Positions 6,862-14,456 of a stretch of 18,677 nucleotides of DNA are shown here, one piece after another. The DNA lies in NCBI GenBank assembly GCA_045613765.1, contig JAZLBO010000009.1, positions 1 through 18,677 of the forward strand, written 5' to 3'. The translations under genes and the position numbers were made by a program. The stretch is from RGIG4097 sp045613765 (GTDB lineage: Bacteria > Bacillota > Clostridia > Christensenellales > CAG-917). The notes under the pieces were generated by a model. The model was not told the origin of the DNA. It ran no database searches and saw nothing but the letters and a program-made list of their open reading frames with translations. Each line of letters begins with the position of its first letter. The stretch's first letter is position 1.

Positions 6862-8111
6862 TTACGTTTATCCTCCATTAAATGAGCAACAGTGGTGACT
6901 GAAAGGGCAAAGAGTTTTGCCACGTCATCTCTGTGGACGACACCTTCAACTGCGTCGTTGTACTTTGCAGTTATAGTTGCCGATGAAATGTTAGACTTTG
7001 CAAATGCGTTTGATATAAATCCGTGCAAACAAGAAAAGCGATTTACAACGGAATTGTTTTCATAGACTTTCAGTGAAACACCTTGTTCCTTTGCAGACAT
7101 TTTGATTGTGTCAAGAATTTCAGGAGAGTGTTTGACTTTGAGGAAGTGATCCCCTGTGTAGATGGCAAAGTTGTTGTCAAGGATATCGCCTATTGCAAGA
7201 ACCTTTGCATTGCTGAACTCGGAGTGAGCCTTGACAAAAGCGTGTGAGCCACCATGTGCAGAGTTTTCGCCACCAAATGATGCAAATACGAGATGAACGT
7301 CATTGGGGAGAAGATGGGGGTTTTCAACAAAGTATGCGTAAGTTGCAAGGGCAACAGACGTTGACACACCACCTCTATCTCTTGCGTGCTTTTTGGATTG
7401 TGAAAAGTGTGTGATAAGCACTGCAATACCTGCCACTGCAGAAAGGAAGGGTATGATTGTAAGAGTTGTGATTGCTGCAATTTGTGTTATATCCACAAGG
7501 GTTTTGACAATACAGCAAGTGATGAACACCACTGCAGAGATGGGTGCCATTATGAGAGCAAACTTGCGCAACTTTGCAAGATCGTATATTGCATTGCCAA
7601 GGACTGCATCATGGTTGGTGCAGATGACAACAGTACGTTCCTTGCCAACTTCGCAACAACTGGGGCATCTTTCACTGACAACGTTGTAGGACACTTTCTT
7701 TGGAAGAATATTCTTCAATTTTCCACCTTCGCCAACAAAGAGGAGAAGTATGGCGATTGTGCCTGCAACAAAAAGCACCAAAGATGCGATTGTCAACACC
7801 ATTGCTGCAAGATTGTTGTTCACAAATGAAAGGAAGTATATGACAAGGCATACGCCAAACCATGCGCCCAAAAGTGAAAGAGAGCCACGTCCTGCCATAG
7901 GGCGTGCCTTGTATGCTTCAAGACGGACACGTGCACTTGTTTCGCTGTGCAGACGGTCACGGATAAGGCGAGCAGTGGCAGTTTCTTCAGCAGTGCCAGT
8001 GAGTCTACCTTTGTGGTTTTCAAGTTCTTCGCAGAAATCTGTGACGAAGTCGCAAGCGTCGTCCAAATCGTCTTGTGATAATACAAATTTTGTCTTTTCA
8101 AAGTTTTCCAT
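6858..8111 (-). CDS. M28-like metallopeptidase with transmembrane inserts
   Basis: Membrane protein of 417 residues with a split M28-type aminopeptidase domain. Candidate zinc and catalytic positions are H167 (CTNHD), D245 (ARDRGG, then a helix), E282 (FGGENSAHGGS), D309 (IGDILDN) and a His near the end (H363 or H393). M28 enzymes normally carry two adjacent Glu in the third motif; here the second is Asn283, so a metal ligand may be lost. Four membrane segments are visible: two at about 78-126, before the domain, and two at about 183-235, between the first and second ligands. The start is the ATG at 8111; a longer in-frame start at 8150 would read through the promoter. It leads an operon with the EIIC-like gene. 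A degenerate, non-catalytic homologue is the main alternative. Confidence 0.62.
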   Translation of the reverse strand: MENFEKTKFVLSQDDLDDACDFVTDFCEELENHKGRLTGTAEETATARLIRDRLHSETSARVRLEAYKARPMAGRGSLSLLGAWFGVCLVIYFLSFVNNNLAAMVLTIASLVLFVAGTIAILLLFVGEGGKLKNILPKKVSYNVVSERCPSCCEVGKERTVVICTNHDAVLGNAIYDLAKLRKFALIMAPISAVVFITCCIVKTLVDITQIAAITTLTIIPFLSAVAGIAVLITHFSQSKKHARDRGGVSTSVALATYAYFVENPHLLPNDVHLVFASFGGENSAHGGSHAFVKAHSEFSNAKVLAIGDILDNNFAIYTGDHFLKVKHSPEILDTIKMSAKEQGVSLKVYENNSVVNRFSCLHGFISNAFAKSNISSATITAKYNDAVEGVVHRDDVAKLFALSVTTVAHLMEDKRN

Positions 8112-8117
8112 GGCTTT

Positions 8118-8146
8118 ATTATATATACTATGTATAAAAAAAGCAA
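8118..8146 (-). promoter_or_regulatory. promoter of the M28-like/EIIC operon, predicted leaderless
   Basis: On the minus strand: TTGCTT (8146-8141), a 17-nt spacer, TATAAT (8123-8118), then AAAGCC and the ATG at 8111. Initiation about seven bases after the -10 box would fall on or beside the start codon. No SD is present. Confidence 0.75.
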
Positions 8147-8147
8147 A

Positions 8148-8174
8148 CAAAAAATCCCCTACTGGTAGGGGATT
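8148..8174 (-). terminator. rho-independent terminator of the DegV gene
   Basis: Nine-bp stem AATCCCCTA (8153-8161) with TAGGGGATT (8166-8174) and a 4-nt loop, followed on the minus strand by a T-rich run. It sits immediately upstream of the next promoter's -35 box. Confidence 0.85.
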
Positions 8175-8219
8175 TGCTTTTAGACTATCATTTTGACAGT
8201 TTTGTCTAAAAAATGTTGA

Positions 8220-9116
8220 TTAGATGTTGTCAATGATGTGTTTCTTACGGCGTTTGCCCATGAAGAACACAACAAGAGCATTGTATCCTGCGCAACCTGA
8301 CACAAGTCTGTTGATATATCCAAACTTGATGGGGGGAAGGTTGGGGATAAGTTCACGCAAGCGTGCTGCAAGATTGTCTGCATCTGCTTGGTTGCCTGTG
8401 TGTGAAATAAGGATGAAATCATTTTTGCCTTCTTCATAGTATTCGCTGAAGAAACGTGTGATTTCTGCCATAGCCTTCTTTCTGCCAAGAGCCTTGCCAA
8501 GAAGTGTAATCTTGCCTTCATTGCTGAGTTCAAGGATAGGTTTCAAGCGCATAACCATACCAAGAAGGGCAGCGATTGCAGAAATACGACCACTTTGCTT
8601 AAGGTTTTTCAAGTCATCAACAATGAAGATGTGGTGTGCATTGCACTTGTTTTCTTCAATCCAAGCAATGACTTCGTCCATTGATGCGCCATTTTCTTGC
8701 ATCTTTGTTGCATAGTAGTAAAGAAGACCTTCACCACCTGCGCCAGAAAGAGTGTCAATGACTTCAATGCGTCTGTCTGGAAACTCAACTCTCAAATCAT
8801 TTGCCACTGCGCATACGCTATCATAACTGCCACTCATACCTGATGAGAAAGACAAATAAAGAAGATCTTTGTCACTTTCTTCAAGTGCTTTTTTGAGCAT
8901 TGTGTATGCAGTGTCACGATTGACTTGTGCAGTCTTGACCATAAGCCCGTTTTTGAGCATATCATAGTAGTCCATCATGGGAGGACAATCTGCTTCGTGC
9001 TCGTAATCTTTGCCGTCAACGGTGAAAGGCATGGGCACTTGCAAGGAGGGTTTTTGATCGTAGTAGCCAAAGTAAAGGTCTGCAGCGTTGTCTGCTGCGA
9101 TAATGTATTCTGCCAT
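8220..9116 (-). CDS. DegV family fatty-acid-binding protein
   Basis: Two-domain cytosolic protein of 298 residues that binds a fatty acyl chain; in some Bacillota such proteins (FakB) present fatty acids to the kinase FakA. Family marks are the N-terminal strand YIIAADNAADLYF, the lipid-head loop YLSFSSGMSGSYDSV (family usual S-S-G-L-S-G-T), the second-domain VDDLKNLKQSGRISAIAALLG, and the late strand ILISHTGN before a C-terminal helix. No fakA lies in the window. The ATG at 9116 has AAGGA about six bases upstream; the extra 22 residues possible upstream are not supported. It is monocistronic, with its own promoter (9209-9181) and terminator (8174-8148). Confidence 0.9.
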   Translation of the reverse strand: MAEYIIAADNAADLYFGYYDQKPSLQVPMPFTVDGKDYEHEADCPPMMDYYDMLKNGLMVKTAQVNRDTAYTMLKKALEESDKDLLYLSFSSGMSGSYDSVCAVANDLRVEFPDRRIEVIDTLSGAGGEGLLYYYATKMQENGASMDEVIAWIEENKCNAHHIFIVDDLKNLKQSGRISAIAALLGMVMRLKPILELSNEGKITLLGKALGRKKAMAEITRFFSEYYEEGKNDFILISHTGNQADADNLAARLRELIPNLPPIKFGYINRLVSGCAGYNALVVFFMGKRRKKHIIDNI

Positions 9117-9180
9117 AAATAGTTCCTTCATTGCCGATTGAAATAAAAATGAAACAATCAACAAAATCGTTATTATGTTC

Positions 9181-9209
9181 ATTATATCATATCGACGCTT
9201 TTATGTCTA
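9181..9209 (-). promoter_or_regulatory. promoter of the DegV gene
   Basis: Minus strand: TAGACA (9209-9204), a 17-nt spacer and TATAAT (9186-9181) with an extended -10 TG. The leader would be near 60 nt. The rest of 9117-9353 shows no gene or structure I can name. Confidence 0.75.
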
Positions 9210-9348
9210 TACATATATTGTAATAATTGAAGAAATATTCGTCTTTATTGTAAAAAGGCGAAATTCAGGCAAGGCAAACCTACTTAAAAAGCATAGACAA
9301 ATACAAGACAATGGCAGAATAGGCGTTTTTGAAAGCAGTATTGAGAAA

Positions 9349-9376
9349 AGAAAAAACACTCTGAAGCGAGTGTTTT
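9349..9376 (-). terminator. terminator downstream of signal peptidase I
   Basis: AAAACACTC (9353-9361) pairs with GAGTGTTTT (9368-9376) around a 6-nt loop; TTCTTTTC follows on the minus strand. It lies about 80 bases after the signal peptidase stop and would end the hydrolase-lepB transcript. Confidence 0.75.
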
Positions 9377-9453
9377 GTGGGTTTTATGTGTTGAAATTGT
9401 GTTTGTAAAGTGTTGATTGTGCGATTTTGTCACTGCCGATATTGATGCAATTA

Positions 9454-10065
9454 TCAATATGGGGAATAGAGTTTTCCGTCTGCGCTTGACACCAAGATGC
9501 ACTTGCCACGGACGTTTTCAATGGGGATAATCCCAATATCACTATGGCGAGAATCGTGGCTATTTTCACGGTTGTCACCAAGGCAGAAGATATAGCCGTC
9601 TGGCACGATTACATTGATGGGATTTCCATCTGCAGAGTAGGTTGCTCCTTTGATATAGTCTTCTTCAAGAGCAGTGCCGTTGACGTAGACTTTGCCATCA
9701 TTTTTGATTTCAATATGGTCGCCCCCGACACCAATGACACGCTTGACAAGGGGGTCGCTTTGCCATTTTACGTCAAAGACAACAATGTCCCCACGTTGCA
9801 CTTTGGCAACTTTGTTGAGTACAAGTACGTCGCCCTTTGCCACCGTTTCAACCACTTTGCCGTTTTCGTCAGTGATATATTGTCCACCTTTGAGAGTGGG
9901 GAGCATACTATCTCCACCAACGGGAATTGTGAAGATGACATAAGTTTTCAACAACACTGCCGTCACAACTGCAAGCACCAAAACAACCACCATGGTTGCT
10001 ATGGTGGACACTATTTTTCTTCTGCGCTCGGCAGGTGTATTGATGATTTCGATTTCGTTTTCCAT
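9454..10065 (-). CDS. lepB: signal peptidase I
   Basis: Membrane-anchored serine protease that removes signal peptides from exported proteins on the outer face of the membrane. It has one N-terminal membrane helix (about residues 18-42), as in Bacillus SipS-type enzymes. Catalytic S53 lies in GDSMLPTL and the general base K108 in LVKRVIGVGGD. The conserved late box GDNRENSHDSRHSDIG follows. The 203-residue length is normal for a Gram-positive type. The ATG at 10065 is favoured over a TTG six bases upstream; neither has an SD. It lies 60 bases after the alpha/beta hydrolase stop on the same strand and is probably co-transcribed. Two copies of ATGTATCTT lie just upstream (10072-10080 and 10086-10094). 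Confidence 0.95.
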   Translation of the reverse strand: MENEIEIINTPAERRRKIVSTIATMVVVLVLAVVTAVLLKTYVIFTIPVGGDSMLPTLKGGQYITDENGKVVETVAKGDVLVLNKVAKVQRGDIVVFDVKWQSDPLVKRVIGVGGDHIEIKNDGKVYVNGTALEEDYIKGATYSADGNPINVIVPDGYIFCLGDNRENSHDSRHSDIGIIPIENVRGKCILVSSADGKLYSPY

Positions 10066-10125
10066 TGTCAAATGTATCTTAACTTATGTATCTTTGGGTG
10101 GGTTTATTCTCAAACAACTTGATGA

Positions 10126-11790
10126 TTACAACCACAAGAAGTTGTTGAATATGACCTTTTCGCATCCTGCAAATGAAATCTTTTTGCCGTCTGCAAAGAG
10201 AGAAATGTGCTTGCCGTATTGGTTTTTGAAGTCAAGGGCAGACAGTGAAACTTTTTGCCAGAATTCTCCACCAATGAGTTTGACAGATGCAGTGAACAAT
10301 TCATCTTCAACGTGGACGTTGACTTGCACCGTCTTTTCTTCATTTGAAAATGCGTCAAATTGAAGGACGGCATCTCTTTGTGATGAAAATTGTTCTCTTG
10401 TCTTTCTATACATGATAAGTCTGCCTTCTTTGACAGAAATACCTTTGATATTGAAAGGGCCAATCTCACAAGTGAGATTGTCATCAGCAAGTATAACGTG
10501 GTTGGACTCTGATGAAAATCTGCCAAGACCCATACTGCCTGTGTAGATGATACGATCGTTGCTTTCGTGGTGTGAGTTGGCTTTGACGCCACACTTTGAA
10601 GGCACAACGCCTATGACGGGGGAACAACTGAGTTCCATAACGTTTTCCATAGACACTGATGCAAATGCAGTGATAAGTTCATCAGCATTGAAGACAGGCA
10701 CTTTGTAGGCATACTTGTTTTCGCCAATCTTTTGACCATCTTCAAGGGTTGTCCAAAATCTTTGAGTGGGATCTGGCTCGCCATAGGAAATTGAGATTTG
10801 CTTTTCAGTGAACTCTCTATCCCCTTCAAGAACGAGATATAGACTGCCGTCAACTTCTTCGTAGTTAAGTGATGGCATTTTGACAGGCTCTGTGTCGTGT
10901 GTCAAATTGCGCTTGAGCCAACTTTTCAATGATTGATATACGTTTGAAGTGATTTGATCGTCAGTGCCACGGCTTATCATCAACGTTTTTGCAGGTGCAG
11001 GCACAAGATCTATGAGAGCTTCTGCACGGTCAACGTCTGCATATCTATTGTTGGTTGCCACCACATAGCAAGTGGGGCAGGACACAAGTCGAGCATAGGT
11101 TTCTGCACCAACACCCGTTGAGAAAGCACGTTCTTCATCTGTTGTAGGCACGTTGCCCATTGTAAAACGGTGTGCGCCCGATCTCCACAAATATCCACCA
11201 CCATTGACTGCAACAAGGGCAGAAACTCTGCCGTCCATACCTGCCACTTGCCAAGCCACTTGTGCGCCTTTGCTTATACCAAGTATGCCGATGCGATTGG
11301 CGTCAATAAGAGGATGATCTTCAAGGAGAGTGACTGCTCTACGGACAATCTTTGACCATTGAAACCAAGGGCTGTTTTTTGCAGAGCCTTCAATATGGTC
11401 AAGATGTTGGTTGCACTCGGGGTATTGAGCGTAGTAGAGAGAGTCGGGGAATACGGTGTTGTAATCTCCGTCAAAAGAGCCGTTGAAGTCAAGGTGACAG
11501 ACAACGCAACCGGTTTTGATGAAGTCCTTTGTCAAAGACAAAGCATCTTTCAATCTTGAGTGGGAAGATATTGCAAGGACAGCAGGGCGAGGGTCAAGCC
11601 ATCTCTTGTCATAGCAAATATTGACAAAGGCACGCACCTTGCCGTCTGCAAGATTTTCGGACGTGAAAAAAGTGCCCGTTGAAACAATAAAGTCATCTTC
11701 GGTTGAAAAAACCGTTGATGTTTCCAAAGGGTCTTTCTTGGGATTGAAACCTTCCCATACTAATGTTGGTGTCAAAAATTGAAGTTCCAT
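10126..11790 (-). CDS. alpha/beta hydrolase with C-terminal beta-rich extension
   Basis: Serine hydrolase of 554 residues without a signal peptide, so probably cytosolic. The first 295 residues form an alpha/beta hydrolase: strand PAVLAISSH, then RIGILGISKGAQVAW with nucleophile S173 in G-x-S-x-G, and an acid residue probably D277 or D278 in SRGTDDQIT. The His is not obvious; H298 in LTHDTEP is a candidate. Residues about 305-554 are a beta-rich region of two or three sandwich-like modules with no motif I recognise. The layout resembles dienelactone-hydrolase, acyl-thioesterase or peptidase-like enzymes, but the substrate cannot be assigned. The ATG at 11790 is seven bases after a consensus -10 box, which predicts a leaderless mRNA. 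Signal peptidase I follows on the same transcript. Confidence 0.75.
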   Translation of the reverse strand: MELQFLTPTLVWEGFNPKKDPLETSTVFSTEDDFIVSTGTFFTSENLADGKVRAFVNICYDKRWLDPRPAVLAISSHSRLKDALSLTKDFIKTGCVVCHLDFNGSFDGDYNTVFPDSLYYAQYPECNQHLDHIEGSAKNSPWFQWSKIVRRAVTLLEDHPLIDANRIGILGISKGAQVAWQVAGMDGRVSALVAVNGGGYLWRSGAHRFTMGNVPTTDEERAFSTGVGAETYARLVSCPTCYVVATNNRYADVDRAEALIDLVPAPAKTLMISRGTDDQITSNVYQSLKSWLKRNLTHDTEPVKMPSLNYEEVDGSLYLVLEGDREFTEKQISISYGEPDPTQRFWTTLEDGQKIGENKYAYKVPVFNADELITAFASVSMENVMELSCSPVIGVVPSKCGVKANSHHESNDRIIYTGSMGLGRFSSESNHVILADDNLTCEIGPFNIKGISVKEGRLIMYRKTREQFSSQRDAVLQFDAFSNEEKTVQVNVHVEDELFTASVKLIGGEFWQKVSLSALDFKNQYGKHISLFADGKKISFAGCEKVIFNNFLWL

Positions 11791-11797
11791 ACCCAAG

Positions 11798-11826
11798 ATT
11801 ATACCCCAAAGCGAATATAAAGTAAA
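11798..11826 (-). promoter_or_regulatory. promoter of the alpha/beta hydrolase gene, predicted leaderless
   Basis: Minus strand: TTTACT (11826-11821), a 17-nt spacer, TATAAT (11803-11798), then seven bases and ATG at 11790. There is no SD. The -35 box overlaps the last arm of the upstream terminator by two bases. Confidence 0.78.
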
Positions 11827-11846
11827 GCACTAATATTTTAGTGCTT
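11825..11846 (-). terminator. hairpin ending the ger operon
   Basis: Perfect 9-bp stem AAGCACTAA (11825-11833) with TTAGTGCTT (11838-11846) and a 4-nt loop, followed on the minus strand by a moderately T-rich stretch. It lies between the ger region and the hydrolase promoter. Confidence 0.65.
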
Positions 11847-12064
11847 GCGTTTTCTCGTTGAAAAAGTGCAATATTTGTGCAATTTCCCCTTGAAAAATCT
11901 TGAGATTTTTTGCCATCAACATTGTCTTCACTGTTTTCGGTGTCATTTTCCACCACGTTTGACAATGAAAAAACTGCAGTATTTTTCCTTTTCAACATCT
12001 CATCATAGGCAGATTTCATCTTTTCTGCCGTCAGGTCATCTGGCAAAATAAAGTCCATATCCAT
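11830..12064 (-). pseudogene. possible small fourth gene of the ger operon, with a one-base frame break
   Basis: From ATG 12064 (or 12058) the frame reads a plausible protein: MDFILPDDLTAEKMKSAYDE and then a charged region. Left uninterrupted, it runs through the terminator hairpin and 100 bases into the hydrolase gene, which is implausible. If one A is removed from the A6 run at 11911-11906 (minus strand), the frame continues as KNLKIFQGEIAQILHFFNEK and stops at TAG (11832-11830), at the terminator hairpin, giving about 77 residues. Either part might be chance. It starts about 36 bases after the gerC stop with no clear SD. Alternatives are non-coding sequence, a sequencing or assembly error, or a decaying gene. 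I recognise no family. Confidence 0.35.
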
Positions 12065-12100
12065 ACGATATTTTATTCGCACCGATTGTTTTTGGTGTTG

Positions 12101-13261
12101 TCAACTGTTTTCTGTCACTTCAATGTCAAAATCCACTTCAAAGACTATCTTGTCAAAGCAATCTTTTTCAAGAGTTCTGCCAAGGCTTTGATAGAGTATG
12201 TTTTCAAGCCCCAAAAAATCTATGCCACAAGTTTTGGATAGTTGAAAACTATCCACAAGGCTCTTTTCAAGCAATTTTTCAAGATTTTTGCTCCCTTCAA
12301 GGACTTCGGGGGAATTGCAGTTGAGTATATATGGCGTGTCAAAACCTTGGGCTTCAACAAAGGATACGTCCATCTTGATTTTTGCCACGATTTTCATGCC
12401 TTCCACCTTGACGGAACGAGAGTTGGACACAATCCTGAATTCAATTACGCCGTTCCCAGTGGGGACGGGCAATTTGTTCTTCACTTTGTCGCTGAAAAAT
12501 AGATTGATAGCCTTTGCCGTATCTTCGCCTACAAGCAAGTTGCCGTTGTCGTCAACCACAAGATTTTTGTTTATGTCAACGATATAGTTTTTTTCATCCC
12601 CACCACCTGTTGCAGATATGGGTTTGTCAGGCATTTCAGTCAATTCAAGATAGGGCACGGCAACGCTTCCACTTCTTGAACATCTCATTGCAAGAAAATC
12701 TTTGACACTGACAGAAGTCAATCCACCTGCCTCAAGATTTTGCAAGAGTACAGACTGCAAAAAGAAGGATATGTTTTCAGTTGACGGGATCTTGCTTGCA
12801 AAAAGTTTGGGTATATCGTAGTCCGTTGCCACGATAAGTGCTTGCTCGGGCAAAGCCAAAGGCTTTGTAAGTGCCGAAAACGTTCGTATTGGGTTGAGAG
12901 ATAGGGCATTTCTTGACATAATCACAAGGTTGCAGTGTGACAAAGATATGATAAGCCCAAGTTTTTCACTGAGAGAGTTGATGGCTTCGGTCAATGTTTG
13001 TCCCTTTGCCGAATAAGTCAAATAACTTGTGGTGGCTTTGTCCGTTCCTGCACTGCCACTGACACTGACTGTCTGCACAGTGACTTCATAGGTTTCGTTG
13101 TTGTAGTCAATGCCGAGTCCAACCACAATACCCGATTGAGTGAGAGATTTGTTGTCAATCAATCTGCCAAAAACAGTAAGGACAATGGCAGAAATCAAGA
13201 CCACCAACCATTTGGTTGAAAAAAACTTGTCCGACAACCTTCTTGAAAGACATTTTTTCAT
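12101..13261 (-). CDS. germinant receptor C subunit, GerAC family
   Basis: C subunit of a spore germinant receptor, located at the inner spore membrane. The 386 residues begin with a basic stretch and a membrane segment (about 17-35), then IDNKSLTQSGIVVGLGIDY, which corresponds to the usual GerC opening (R-E-L-N/D, then V-x-G-x-G-I-D). A YSAKGQTLTEAINSLSEKLG segment and a C-terminal half with KVEGMKIVAKIKMDVSF complete the fold. GerC proteins are normally lipoproteins with a lipobox Cys; here the segment ends LTVFGRLIDN with no Cys, so it is probably held by an uncleaved helix. The ATG overlaps the gerB stop (ATGA). Confidence 0.88.
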   Translation of the reverse strand: MKKCLSRRLSDKFFSTKWLVVLISAIVLTVFGRLIDNKSLTQSGIVVGLGIDYNNETYEVTVQTVSVSGSAGTDKATTSYLTYSAKGQTLTEAINSLSEKLGLIISLSHCNLVIMSRNALSLNPIRTFSALTKPLALPEQALIVATDYDIPKLFASKIPSTENISFFLQSVLLQNLEAGGLTSVSVKDFLAMRCSRSGSVAVPYLELTEMPDKPISATGGGDEKNYIVDINKNLVVDDNGNLLVGEDTAKAINLFFSDKVKNKLPVPTGNGVIEFRIVSNSRSVKVEGMKIVAKIKMDVSFVEAQGFDTPYILNCNSPEVLEGSKNLEKLLEKSLVDSFQLSKTCGIDFLGLENILYQSLGRTLEKDCFDKIVFEVDFDIEVTENS

Positions 13262-14445
13262 AGATTATCCCCCTTTGGCACGGCAGTTTTATCCATTTGA
13301 TGATTGACTTCTGCAATATCTTGCCTGCTCGCCTGTTTGGATTTTTGACTAAAGTCAAAAGTTGTGGCTTTTTGTTCCTTTTTCTTGTAAAAGACCTTGA
13401 CTGTAAGGAAGTATATGGGCAGGATAAGGGACAGGACAAACATCACAATTCCAAACTCGGTTGTGTGGGATATATCGGCAATGATTTGTGGGGAAGGAAG
13501 CAAGATTGACAACAAGAACACCACCACAACAACAAGTATTGTGGCAGGAAACTTGCTGTTTACAAGTCGCACCGAGCACTCTGTCAGTCCGTAGAATAGG
13601 AACGCCATTTCCATGACACCCATGACTATGACTGCAAATAGGGAAGTCCACTCCATACGGCCAATTTCAGTTGAAAGTTGATTGAATCCTGATATTTCCA
13701 CCAAAAGATTGCCAAGAATCTTCATTGCGTCGCCATACATTGCAACACCAACCAAAATCACTGCCAACGTCAAAAGTTGCGTTGTGGCAACTGATGTTGA
13801 AATGTAGGGGAAAGTCTTGTTTTTCACTTTGACAAATAGCAGTGGGAAGAAATTTCCAAGCCAAGTGCCATATTTTAGAGAGTGCAGTGCAAAGTCTTTC
13901 AACGGCACTGCAAGTATTGGAAGATTTCGTCTAAAATCTGTGTGTGAGTCAAGGAAAACCAAGTTGAGCACTATGATTGTAAACACGATGGGCGCAAGGA
14001 TTTCTGCCGTACGGCCAATGGTTTTTCCACCCTTCAAACCAAGGTAGAGTATGGGTGCAATCAAGATTGCCACAACGATAATTGGAGATATGCCAACATA
14101 CAATTCCACAGTGAAAAACAACACTGCAAAAGAGAAGTATGCAATGCACTTTAACCCAAGGAAAATCGTGAGAAATATAAGCCCGATTTTGTATGCCAAT
14201 TTGTCTTTCAATCTTTCATCACTGCCGTCATAAAAGAAGAAGTACAATAGGGCAAATTCTATGGTGTCAAAGACGGTGAGTACCAAGTAAAACCAAAGTG
14301 TTGATGATGACAAATATTCCCCTGCAATAGATGGCAGTGCCGACAACTTGTAGGACAATGCGCACAAAAACACAACTGCACCAATTTGTGAGTTGTATAA
14401 TGTGGTTGTATTTGCTTTTTGACATAAACTATGTTTTATACTCAT
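13258..14445 (-). CDS. germinant receptor B subunit, GerAB family (spore permease)
   Basis: Membrane subunit of the germinant receptor, a member of the amino acid/polyamine/organocation transporter superfamily that binds the small-molecule germinant. It has 395 residues and about ten hydrophobic helices, starting at NSQIGAVVFLCALSYKLSALP, a typical opening for GerAB (I-S-x-x-Q, small helix). A polar C-terminal tail of about 35 residues (FDFSQKSKQASRQD...) is longer than I would expect. It starts 11 bases after the gerA stop without a clear SD, so translational coupling is likely, and it overlaps gerC by four bases. The germinant cannot be predicted. Confidence 0.9.
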   Translation of the reverse strand: MSIKHSLCQKANTTTLYNSQIGAVVFLCALSYKLSALPSIAGEYLSSSTLWFYLVLTVFDTIEFALLYFFFYDGSDERLKDKLAYKIGLIFLTIFLGLKCIAYFSFAVLFFTVELYVGISPIIVVAILIAPILYLGLKGGKTIGRTAEILAPIVFTIIVLNLVFLDSHTDFRRNLPILAVPLKDFALHSLKYGTWLGNFFPLLFVKVKNKTFPYISTSVATTQLLTLAVILVGVAMYGDAMKILGNLLVEISGFNQLSTEIGRMEWTSLFAVIVMGVMEMAFLFYGLTECSVRLVNSKFPATILVVVVVFLLSILLPSPQIIADISHTTEFGIVMFVLSLILPIYFLTVKVFYKKKEQKATTFDFSQKSKQASRQDIAEVNHQMDKTAVPKGDNL

Positions 14446-14456
14446 ATTTTGCAGTG

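Noticed and set aside
9175..9408. A plus-strand 77-residue frame in the DegV-lepB gap
   Set aside because: It overlaps the DegV promoter and the lepB terminator and has no SD or recognisable domain.
11693..12082. A full 129-residue gene in one frame
   Set aside because: It runs through the terminator hairpin, a consensus promoter and 100 bases of the hydrolase gene; only a shorter frameshifted version is considered.
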